64,000 nucleotides of DNA, from the NCBI GenBank assembly GCA_020740775.1, contig JAHEWK010000006.1, forward strand, positions 2,294,001 through 2,358,000. Reading direction: 5' to 3'. The stretch is from Ilyonectria destructans. Lineage: Eukaryota > Ascomycota > Sordariomycetes > Hypocreales > Nectriaceae. The notes under the pieces were generated by a model, which was given only the letters and a program-made list of their open reading frames with translations, was not told where the DNA came from and did not search any database. Shown here in pieces: positions 12,221 to 23,200 of the stretch (position 1 is its first letter; every line of letters starts with the position of its first letter). Made by a program: the position numbers and the translations under genes.

Positions 12221-14335
12221 ATGTCGTGGCTCTCATTCCTCAAGAGGCCATTCCCCCTCCGAACCACGCAAATCACCGTCACAAACAATCTAAGACGCAG
12301 CTTCGCATCTGTCAACATGGCTACTCGAGATCCCAGCACCTTGTCCAACTATGGCGCTTGGCGGACTCGGCACACGACGGCTGACTTCAAGATCGACTTC
12401 GAGGACAAGTGCCTCAAGGGATCTGTCGTGCTGCAGCTTGAGTCTCAGACCGACAAGGAGAGCAAGGAGATCATTCTGGATTCGAGATTCCTGGATATCT
12501 CCTCCGTCAGCATCAACTCTGCCAAGTCTAAGTGGGAGTTGAAGGATTATTCCGCTCCCCTTGGTGCCCCACTGCACATCTCTGTCCCGGATGGCGCCGC
12601 AAAGGGTGAAATCATCAACCTTGCCATTGATGTCCAGACAACCAGCAAGTGCACAGCTCTTCAGTGGCTCACCCCGGCCCAGACGTCGAACAAGAAGCAC
12701 CCTTACATGTTCTCGCAATGCCAGGCTATCAACGCTCGGTCCATCTTCCCTTGCCAGGATACTCCCGACGTCAAGTCGACTTTCACCTTCAACCTCACCT
12801 CGTCGCTGCCAGTGGTTGCCAGTGGTGTTCCTGTTGGTGACCACGACGCCACGCCTGGGGTTGAGAAGCTCTACAAGTTTGAGCAGAAGGTTCCAATTCC
12901 TTCGTATCTCTTCGCCGTAGCGTCTGGAGACATTGCAACTGCTCCTATCGGCCCTCGTAGCGTAGTAGCTACCGGCCCCAACGAGCTGGAGGATTGCAAG
13001 TGGGAGCTTGAGCGAGACATGGAAAAGTTTATGGAGGTTGCCGAAAAGCTTGTCTTTCCATACAAATGGGGCGCCTACAACGTCTTGGTCTTGCCTCCTA
13101 GTTTCCCATACGGAGGTGCGTCCTGCTGCTCAGAACTCCAGTTTTTGGGCCTTGTTAATCACAGTCACAGGCATGGAGAACCCCATTTACACATTCGCGA
13201 CACCCACTATCATCAGTGGAGATCGTCAGAATGTTGATGTTATCGCCCACGAGCTGAGCCACAGCTGGAGTGGTAACTTGGTGTCCAATGCAAGCTGGGA
13301 GCACTTGTAAGTTACATATCCTTTACGCCTCGATCTCAATATTAATCCTCCCTAGCTGGCTGAATGAGGGTTGGACCATGTATCTTGAGCGACGAATCCA
13401 AGCCGCCATTCATGGTGACGCAGAGTTTGACTTCTCCTCCATCATCGGATGGCAATCTCTCGGTTGGTATCCCAAAGTGGCCTGAAAGATCAACACTAAC
13501 CACCTTAATAGAGGACTCTGTGGAGCTTTTCGGCAAAGACCACGAATTCACCAAGTTGATCATCAAGCATGATGGCTTGGATCCCGAGGATGTTTACAGC
13601 ACCGTGGCATATGAGAAGGGTTTCCATTTCCTCTATTACCTCGAGCGTGTTGTTGGACGCGAGAACTTTGACAAGTTCATTCCTCACTACTTCACTAAGT
13701 GGTCTGAGAAGTCCCTTGATTCATTCGAGTTCAAGGACACTTTTCTTGACTTTTTTAACGGTCTAGGAAACGACGAGATCCGTCAAAAGGTGTCAGAGAT
13801 CGATTGGGACGACAAATTCTATAGCCCCGGTCTTCCCCCCAAGCCAGATTTCGACACGACATTGGCAAACATGTGCTACGAACTAGCAGCCAAGTGGAAG
13901 GACCCCGTGAGTACATCGTCGTAAATTGCTGGATCCAGTTGCTAATATTCAAGCCAGGACTTCGAGCCAAACCCCAACGACGTTGAGGCCTTCACTGCTA
14001 ACCAGAAGCTCGTCTTTTTGGCAGAGGTTCAGGCGGCTGGAAAACTTAGCCCAGAGAAATCTCAGCTCCTGGGTAGAACCTATGACTTTGTCAGGTCAAA
14101 GAACGTTGAAATATTGTCGGCCTACTACCTTGTTGCTCTCAAGGCCCAGGATCCAACCTGTTATGAGGGCACAGCCAGCCTGCTTGGGCGTGTCGGAAGG
14201 ATGAAGTTTGTGCGACCGCTGTTCCGTGGGCTGAACAAGGTGGATAGGCAGCTTGCGTTGGACACGTTTACCAAGAACCAGGATTTCTATCACCCGATTT
14301 GCAAGGGCATGGTAGAGAAGGATTTGGGACTCTAG
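12221..14335 (+). CDS. Leukotriene A4 hydrolase-type aminopeptidase (M1 family)
   Basis: Five exons: 12221-13115, 13171-13306, 13356-13462, 13512-13906, 13958-14335, with introns of 49-55 nt; 636 aa. It is a zinc metallopeptidase of family M1, LTA4H branch, as in yeast Lap2: aminopeptidase and epoxide-hydrolase activity is known for the family. Visible motifs are the exopeptidase GMEN (299-302, rebuilt across intron 1), the zinc site HELSH (325-329) and the third zinc ligand Glu348 in WLNEGW; the 23-residue spacing from the first His to this Glu equals that of the human enzyme. The last ~150 residues are the helical C-terminal domain. Two starts are plausible: 12221, which adds 32 residues with five basic and no acidic side chains (presequence-like), or the ATG at 12317 (MATRDPS...), which gives 604 aa, the usual cytosolic length. 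It converges on the DUF952 gene 61 bp downstream. Confidence 0.92.
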
Positions 14336-14396
14336 ATTAGAAGCCATCTGTACTCCTATCATGCAAATGAATAGCTCAGCAGACCATATCTACCCT

Positions 14397-14799
14397 CTAC
14401 TCTAACCATGTCGAAGTCTTCAGAACATTGGCCCATGTTTGACCCTCGGACTTCTCAAATTTCTCAACCGAGTCAACATCGTCCACTCCAAAATTGCCAT
14501 ACAGATGAGGAAATCCGCCCTCCCACTTAACAGGATCGGCGAAGTCGGCGAACTTCAGCTTGGCCACCCAAAGAGCTGGCACATTTTTGAAGAACCGATC
14601 GCATGTGCCAGGAACCTAGTGCCTATTAGCTCGTCATATCTTGTATTGCCTGGCCATTACCTACCTGGGTCGCAATGCTCATATGTATGAAGCCATCTTT
14701 CTGGTCAAGCTCAGACAGAGGGTTCTTCTGGGGGAAAGGCTCCGGGGGAGCGGACGGGAGAATCTTGTACACAAATTTTGGAGAAGCGTCAGACGTCAT
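14397..14799 (-). CDS. DUF952 family protein
   Basis: Two exons, 14799-14665 and 14615-14397, with a 49-nt intron (14616-14664, GTAGGT...TAG); 117 aa. The product has the DUF952 hallmarks: an N-terminal FVYKI strand, the KDGFIHMS motif followed by Gln (about residues 32-42), a phenylalanine pair after the junction (RFFKN), and a WEGGFPHLYG segment. The family is small, widespread in bacteria and fungi, and related in fold to ADP-ribosyltransferase-like proteins; its biochemical role is unknown. A longer frame from a GTG at 14892 exists, but the first ATG at 14799 gives a protein that starts just before the domain. It lies tail to tail with the aminopeptidase. Confidence 0.85.
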
Positions 14800-15910
14800 G
14801 ATGGAAGGAGTCTTGTTGGTGGGAAGGGCGGAAGTGGTGAAAAGCTGGAGTATGTCGAAACTTGTTGAAGGCCCCTCAATCTCGGAATTCACGCTTGACG
14901 TGGTGGGAGGCCAGGACGGTCATTGGTCGCCATCACGCTCTGCTCCACTTTGTTTGGTTACCTTCGAATTGCAGCCCACGAGATTCTATTATGTGGATTT
15001 GTGACCTTTGTCGTAGTTTAGGCGCTTTAGACTCTTGGCAAGTGATACAAAGAATTGCCGATACTTCACCTAATGTTGAGAGTATGCCCAAGTATTATTA
15101 CGATCAAAAACTGGTGTGTTGTGCTGACTGTCACATCGAGGTGACAAAGGGTACCCCAATAATACATATATTTGCGGTAAGCATGGTAGTCTGTATTTAG
15201 CAGTGGCATTGTTGGTCTAGGTAAACATGATAACCGCTGGGTAGACCGCCGCAGCGTCCCATCGTGTGGGATATTAGTAGGCAACCGATCGTGGGTTGAA
15301 CACTAAGTTCTGGAGTCTGTGTGCCACTGTGTGCGAAGCTCGTTCGCAATATTAGCAAAATTTTGCTTCGAGTTGCGTGCTACAGGTAGTGACAAGACTA
15401 ATATTAAATCCATATTCAAAGATTTTTCGTATATTTTGACCTTACGGATTTGGGAACTAAAACAGATCGCGGTACAGAGTTTATCAACTCGATTAAAAGT
15501 TGATACAATGTTGGAAAGGGGTTCCATTTAAATACAAAGATGTGATCGAGACGAAAATCAGACCTATGAATGCAAAAAATACCTGAAAACCGCGTAATCT
15601 CATAGCGTACTACATTACTAGAAGTACTGTTTTTGTGATACCAGTGAGCCTGATGGCATGGTGTTCAGGGTAGCGGGGAAAGTGCAACTTGCCCACTTTG
15701 GATGGACGCCTTGGTGGGGTTCCACACTGTGTGAACACGGGAACCAAATTGCGTGAAGGTGAAGGCACATCGATCGGCGTGAACTTCGCCCTACCAACTA
15801 CTTCGCGTTTATGTCCTTGCAAGCGCATGAGGCCGCGAGGTTGCATCGGCTCCCTCATGTACGGGACTCGTAATAAACGCCCAGTCATCGCCTAAAGGTC
15901 GCTACCAAGA
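14800..15910. other. Intergenic region with A/T-rich patch
   Basis: It separates the divergent DUF952 and TEN1 genes. Bases ~15340-15620 are clearly A/T-richer than the surroundings, with runs such as AATATTAGCAAAATTTTG. A basic 92-codon frame on the minus strand (15888-15610) begins 22 bp from the TEN1 ATG; I cannot assign it to a family and do not call it a gene. Confidence 0.5.
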
Positions 15911-16405
15911 ATGTCGCGAGGCCCGATTCCGTCTCGCCTTCAGCTGCTGTCAAGCCTCCCCTCTCGAGCGGTTGGCGATAAGGTCAGATTTCTAGGGTGG
16001 TATGACAACCTGGACCTTGACCCAATAGCCTTGGCTTCTACTATCTGATGCCGCTCTCATTACTGGAAAATACTGACTTGCTGCAGTGTCACTTCCTATT
16101 CAACCGCACTAGGTTGCCTCTCTTTGGGTCACGTCTACCCTCTGGGCACCGATGTCACTGTTCTCGTGGATGTGAACTTGATCCTGGAATCGCTCACGTC
16201 CGAAAAGACACGTGTCGGTGAATATGTGAACGTGATAGGTTACATCACTTCAAAGCAAGCACCTCATCCCCCAGATACGGCACAGCAAGAGACGGCGCAG
16301 GTCTTAGTCCAAGCACTGATGCTCTGGTCTACTGGCCCAATGGATATTCGCACGTACGAGAAATCCGTCGATGCTGGCAAACCTGGTCAACGAGAATGCA
16401 CGTGA
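15911..16405 (+). CDS. TEN1: Telomere-capping CST complex subunit Ten1
   Basis: Two exons, 15911-15999 and 16087-16405, joined across an 87-nt intron (GTATGA...tactgac...TGCAG); 135 aa. The junction rebuilds a continuous stretch FLG-CVTSYST in which the codon for Cys is split. The protein has the Ten1 pattern: an SRLQLLSSLP start, GDKVRFLG, a central VDVNLILESL, then TRVGEYVNVIGYI and a C-terminal QALMLWSTGPMDIRTYEKS. Ten1 is a small OB-fold protein that joins Stn1 (and Cdc13/Ctc1) to protect chromosome ends and help fill in the C strand. Length and one-domain layout fit the family. The assignment rests on my recognition of these conserved segments, not on a search. The exact end is less sure because the last ~15 residues are not conserved in my memory of the family. 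Confidence 0.82.
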
Positions 16406-19400
16406 GCTATGCGCACCCCCGAAACGGCCACTGGCGTGCAAGCCTACTCAAATTGTTGACTTATCAAAATGACCATCAAATCGGCCCAGTATTGCTGTAC
16501 GACTGAACTACACACGAGGGCCGACAACAAAACGATGTTCGAAGCCTGTGAAACCCCACCACGCGGACAGAAAAGCCGCCGGGTCGTCCTGTTGGGTTGC
16601 AGCCTTGGTGTCCGGCATCTCGCAGCGCGCACCATCATAGCGTCGGGTTGACATGGCCCCAATCAACAGCTTTCGTTCGGAGTGTCGCCGGCGGGTGGGC
16701 CGAACGGTTGAAAACACCTACCCTTCTTGCAAGAACTGCAGCTGGCAATCCAATTGGAATGCGAACATTCCCGGAACCCGGACTAATCAACTCCACTACC
16801 GCCTCTCCTTGCAGATGGACAACCTCGCATGCATATACCATGACACAAAGAAGCAATTTGGGTAGTGTTCAGACTCACATGGTTTGGGTTGGGCTGAAAC
16901 GGTGCCAGATGGCATCGTGTCGCTGGACAAGATGTCCACCAATATGATGCCATACTCGAACTCTGGTCAATTGGGTATCTTTGTCCGTCCTCTATACTCG
17001 CTGTCAAGCGCCCAACACCACCACCACCTTCTCCACCACAGATGCACTACCCCGGCATCTGTCTCTCTCACCGCAGTCCTCAAGCCCCAACGACATTCTA
17101 ACGAGCGGGGTTTCCGGAGCCGAGTTGTTTCCTGGTCCACCCCCCAGGTGAGATCTGTGCACTTTCGGAATGTTCGGTACGCGCGCCATTGCTCTGAATT
17201 GCCAAGGAGTGTGTTCGAAGGTCTGCAACGTCTACTGGGGATCATTGATCATCGTTACGGCGACGATCATGATGATGCCGCCGCGGCTCACGTCTTCTGG
17301 GCGCTTCAGCTCCTCTGGAAACGACAACGGGTTGATGCAATGGTCGCTTCAGGGGCCTTTCGGGATTCTGCTGAAGTCTCGCTGCCGTTTGTCGATCCCA
17401 TAGCTCCTTGGACTTTCGGCATATGTCGTCGATTTGTTCCTAGGAACGAGCGTGCCGTTGTCAACCTACCGTGGAAATGATACTCGAAGAGGAGAGGCTC
17501 ACATCTGTCAGACAAGAGCCCGGGGTAGTGATGAGAAAACCATCTTCTCCCTAAGCCGGCGAGCATGAGCAGGAATGACTTCAAGACTGTCCCAAAGACG
17601 AGGTACCTCAAGCGTATATGGGCGGACCGTGGCTTCGGGCCCCAGGTAGTATTGAAGCTCCTGGGTAATGACTTTTCTGTGGATGTCTAGATGTGGAATC
17701 CAGTACTTGTTCATCGAGGAGGACGACATGGTCGAAGATATGGCAACATAAATGTACCCGGCGATGTAGTCGGGAAATGTTGGGCTAAACTGGGAGGTTC
17801 CTAGAACAGACAGACGAGACTGGGGGAGGGTATTTATCTAGAACTGCCCTGTGCAATGATCCTGGCTCAACAATGTGCCCAGAGTGTGCACTTGATGTCA
17901 ATGTGCGCAAACCCAGAGAGGCAAGGAGGCATGTCAGCCGTCCAATATGCCCCTGTGTGACACGCTCACCGCTCCTGCAGACTGACAACTTCCCTAAAGC
18001 CACTCCGCATGGGTGAGCTGCGCTGCATGTCTGCACATATGTCTCGCCCGTTCCATATTTCCGGAATATTGTGGCCAGGAACCCTGGCGATACGCCACCG
18101 TCGATGTGCCCCGTCGTGAAAGTGAGGCGAGCGACGTCGCCCTTTATTGGCGAGTGGTACCCGCCATCCGCCTCGCCAGCGTGGCAAACACCAAATCAGC
18201 TGAACTCTACCAATGGTGTCAATCAACCGATACCTCCCGAGATTGCGCGTGTCCAAAAAGAAGGGGACTTTGCTCCTCTATTGCATTGTCCTGGTGATGC
18301 TCGAGATCAGGTGTGGCCAATTCGGGATCAAATCGGCCGTAACCGGTGAGGTGGCAGATGCAAGGTCTCTCATCTGTCATGGTCTGGAACCCCTCCCGAC
18401 GAGTTGAGAAATGAACATTGATCTGAGCGGATTGCATCGGTAGCTTAGCGAACCTTGTCTACCACGAGGTACCATCGGGCTGGGGAAGCGCGGATGTGCA
18501 TTTGTCGCCTTGACTCCGGGGTGTGATACCCTTTTGCCACCCTAGGTGACATGCGGGTTGTCGATCTGCGGATAGCAGGGATAACGGTTTATGCTATGGC
18601 GAGTAAGGGCGGGAACATGGCCTTGGCTAAGTATGTATGGATCTCGCTTCTGGTATTGTTTGAACTCACGATGAGATCACGCATGGGGCTCATGCAAGTC
18701 ATATGGACACTATCGTGCCTTTCTGCGCCTCATCCTGTTGGACATGGTCCCCATAATATGGAGTTGATGCCAACTGTTCGGACTAGCCCTGCTGACCAAG
18801 TTCCCTAATTAGAGCCAGTTCTAATTCGTGGAGGATCTCGTACAGTGACACCTGATTGGGAGGAAGTCCTGTTGGCCGTCTGGACCATCACACCGGCTTC
18901 CATTTGCCTGGCATGACGTAGTGACCACCCTGCTTATAATGGAGGGCAAGTTGCACGATGGAAGGCTATCGGGGTTGAGACTCAGTTCTAAGACATACAT
19001 TTCGTTGGGCTATTTTCAGCTGCCACACGTTGGGGGGATTAGCGTCTGCGTAGTAAATAACGGGTCGGGCATTCCCATGGACAATTGTGGTGATTTCCAC
19101 ACATGTGACTACTTGGATAGGCTCCTATGACTAGGCTTGTTGAATAGGATTTGTTGACGCTGCGACCATGTGCATGAATCCCTATATTATCGGAATTTCG
19201 TCTTGCTATTCATCCAAACACTCTGACCAATGCGAAGGCCCGAGCCGCACGGCAGAGGCTGGATGAATGCACATAAAGCGTTCAACGTCTAGATCCTTCA
19301 GGCTTCACCACGCTCTGATTTAAGCCGGGGAGGAAAAACCCGCATCTTGTAAGTGCCCAATTGAGATTCAAGCCATCTAATGTGCAATGTCATGACCTGA

Positions 19401-20283
19401 CCTTTGATTTCAAGGAGAAGCGAACCCCAAGCTGGTGTTGTTGCGTTGGGGTTCATCAGCATGCTAGATCCACAGAGCCAGTGCGCTAAGGGGCGTGGGA
19501 GCAGGCTAAGGTCGTGACAGCCGCCAGAGGTGCCAGGAAACAAGCCATGAAACACGCAAAACAATTGACGTCTAGAATAGCAGAGCGTGCACGCGCATTA
19601 TCCAATACGAGTAATAAAGAATATGTCCACGAGCTTGGAGAACAGGGTGGAATATACTGGACATAAGCTGCGGTTACTTTAATGCTTGGCTCCCGATTGG
19701 GCAACGGGGTGCGTCACATGCACGTGAACTCCCGGCTCTCCCCTTACCAGCATAAACTGCCAATCAAACCAGACCTGCACGAGACCCAGCAAGTGCAGCA
19801 GCAGCGCGACCGCGTCAACCTGCGAAATTTGTTGACAGCAACCACCTGCGCCCGACAACAGCACAGCTTCTGCTTGCGCCGACCCCGATTACGGACCTCT
19901 GGCAAGCTGTACCGGTGCTGTCGCCCTGAGTCTTGCCCGAGAATCGACGATTACGACGGTCGAAACCTGCAGACCGCTGCTACGTTCCAAACGGCGACAC
20001 GGTGTCGTCATTTCTGGATACCACCCCGAGACCAGACGCCCGGGCCAGGGGGTACAGACGACCGCACAACCCCAACGGGAGATCACGCCGACGGGAGGAT
20101 GCGCTGCGAGCCTTGATGGAAGTGACGTCTCGGGATTGCAACTAGGTCTCCTCGATACTCCCGTTTTCCGCAGCCGAAAGCCTCGCCGGAGCTATTGGAA
20201 ACTACCGAGCCCCGCGCATTGCCTACGTCGAAGCTCTCATCGAGAGGGGACCAGCCGAGGTCCCCTTGGACCAATCCGCAGCC
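16406..20283. other. Intergenic region upstream of kinesin-3
   Basis: No convincing gene. The longest frame (16884-17480, +, 198 codons) has odd composition, overlaps frames on the other strand and has no family resemblance. The last ~600 bases should contain the promoter and 5' leader of the kinesin gene, including a 144-codon frame (19682-20116) that would be an upstream ORF at most. Confidence 0.5.
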
Positions 20284-23200
20284 ATGGCGCCCGCAGGTGG
20301 AGGTAACATTAAGGTGGTGGTGAGAGTGCGACCCTTCAACGGGAGAGGTAGGTCATCCCGACAGGAATTCCGGCTGCTAGGTAGCTTGGCTAACTGGGAG
20401 CAGAAATCGACCGGGGATCGAAGCAGGTTATTTCTATGAAAGGGAACCAGACGGTTCTTATAACACCTGACCACAAGGGCGTGAAAGACAATGCTCCCAA
20501 GACGTTTGCGTTCGACAGGTCGTACTGGTCCTTCAACAAATCCGACTCCAACTATGCTGGCCAATCCGACCTTTTCGACGACCTTGGTCAACCTCTGTTG
20601 GAAAATGCGTTTCAGGGCTACAATAACTGCATCTTCGCCTACGGCCAGACAGGTTCCGGAAAGTCATACTCCATGATGGGTTATGGCAAGGAAGTCGGCA
20701 TCATCCCGATGATTTGTCAGGATATGTTCAGGAGGATAGACGAGATCCAACAGGACAAGGCAACCAAATGCACCGTGGAGGTCTCCTATCTGGAAATTTA
20801 CAACGAGCGAGTGCGCGATCTTCTCAACCCATCTACCAAGGGCAACCTGAAGGTTCGAGAGCATCCTTCGACCGGTCCATACGTCGAGGATCTTGCTAAG
20901 CTCGTGGTGAGCGGTTTTCAAGAAATCGAACACTTGATGGACGAAGGAAACAAGGCCCGAACCGTCGCCGCAACCAACATGAATGAAACATCCAGTCGAA
21001 GTCATGCTGTCTTTACCCTCATGTTGACACAGAAGAAGTACGATGCGGAGACGAAGATGGCGATGGAGAAGGTTGCCAAGATCAGTCTGGTCGATTTGGC
21101 AGGTTCTGAAAGAGCTACATCGACTGGTGCAACAGGTGCTCGATTGAAGGAGGGTGCCGAAATCAACCGTTCTCTGTCGACCCTCGGTCGTGTCATCGCC
21201 GCTCTCGCTGATTTGTCAACGGGAGGAAAGAAGAAGAAAGGTGGCGGCCAAGTCCCATACCGAGACAGTATTTTAACTTGGTTGCTCAAGGACTCTCTGG
21301 GTGGAAACAGTATGACGGCCATGATTGCAGCCATTAGTCCCGCTGACATCAACTACGACGAAACTCTGAGCACCCTTCGATATGCCGACTCTGCGAAACG
21401 CATCAAGAACCACGCCGTGGTTAACGAAGATGCCAATGCCCGGATGATCCGAGAGCTCAAGGAAGAGTTGTCACTCTTGAGAAGCAAGCTAGGGGGCGGT
21501 ACGCCTGGTGGTGTGGGCGGTGCTGCAGTTCCTCCCGAGGAGGTGTATGCAGAGGGTACGCCTCTCGAGCAGCAAATGGTCAGCATCACTAGCTCAGATG
21601 GTGTTGTGAAGAAGGTCTCAAAGGCAGAGATCGCTGAGCAATTAAGCCAAAGCGAGAAGCTGCTCACAGATCTCAACCAAACTTGGGAGGAAAAGCTTCT
21701 CAAGACTGAAGAGATCCACAAGGAGCGTGAGGCCGCCCTGGAAGAGCTCGGCATTAGCATTGAAAAGGGTTTCGTTGGCTTGCATACCCCGAAGAAGATG
21801 CCCCATTTGGTCAACTTGTCCGACGACCCGTTGCTGGCCGAGTGTCTTGTGTACAACCTAAAGCCAGGAACGACCACTGTCGGTAACGTTGACACCAATG
21901 CGGATCATCAAGCGAACATTCGACTGAACGGCACGAGGATTCTGCACGACCACTGTGCCTTTGAGAACGCCGCCGATGGCACTGTGATGCTCGTTCCTCA
22001 GGAAGGAGCATCGGTCATGGTCAACGGAAGGCGTGTCACTGAACCAAAGCAGTTGCATTCCGGATACCGAGTCATTCTGGGAGACTTCCACATCTTCCGA
22101 TTCAACCACCCGACGGAGGCTCGAGCCGAACGAGCAGAGGTTGGCGGGAGCTTGCTGCGACACTCAATTACGGCAAGCCAACTGCAGGCTCTTGATCGAT
22201 CATCGCCCTCGCCTAGCCCCCGACCAGGCCACGAGAGATCCTTTAGTAGGGTGTCGGAAATTGGTGACTTGTCACGGCCGGAATCCCCAGCGCTTTTCTC
22301 ACGCAGCGGCAGGGACTCAGACTGGTCTCTGGCGAGACGAGAAGCGGCTGGCGCAATTCTTGGCACGGATCAGAACTTTACAAGTCTTACGGATGAAGAG
22401 CTGAACGCACTGTTTGAAGAAGTCCAGAGGGCTAGAGCCGAGCGTGTGAATGGTCGAGAGGACGGAGAAGACTCGGAGTCCGTGACCTCCTATCCGATCA
22501 GGGACAAGTACCTGTCAACCGGTACCCTTGACAACTTGTCCCTTGACACGGCACTTACAATGCCCTCGACACCCAAGCATGGCGAGCCCGACGACAGACT
22601 AAGGGAAGTCCGAGAAGAGCTCCAAAACCAGCTAGAGAGGCAAAAGGAGGAATACCAAGATCAGCTCAAGAATGCGGAAACAGCCAATGTGGAGATTGAG
22701 GAGATTAAAATGGAGAAGGTCAAGATGGAGGCAGCTTTGCAGGAGCTGAAAGAGGATATGCAAAAGCAACTCGTTGTTCAACGAAAACAATACGAGGAGA
22801 AGATTGAGAAAATGGATCCGCTGAAAAGACCGAAAATGAGCCCGAAGCTCTCCGATGAAGAAATCGAGCAGGCTAAGCGAACTGTCAAGATATGGCGGAG
22901 CCGGCACTTTGTCAAGATGGCAGAGACCGTTCTCCAGAACGCTGCTATCGTCAAGGAGGCGCAGATTATGAGTAACGAGCTGGACGAGAGCGTCGTGTTC
23001 CAATTCACTGTGGTGGATATTGGACATGTCCTGTGCTCGTCGTACGATATGGTCTTGAACGGCCTCACAGGCGAGGGAGACGACATCGCGCTGGAAGAAG
23101 CCCAAAAGCCGTGCATTGGCATTCGGGTGGTCGACTACAGAAACAGCGTGGTTCACCTCTGGAGCCTGGAGAAGTTGCATGATCGAGTTCGACAGATGCG

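Noticed and set aside
16884..17480. 198-codon plus-strand frame between TEN1 and kinesin
   Set aside because: No family resemblance, unusual His/Arg content, overlapping minus-strand frames; not distinguishable from chance.
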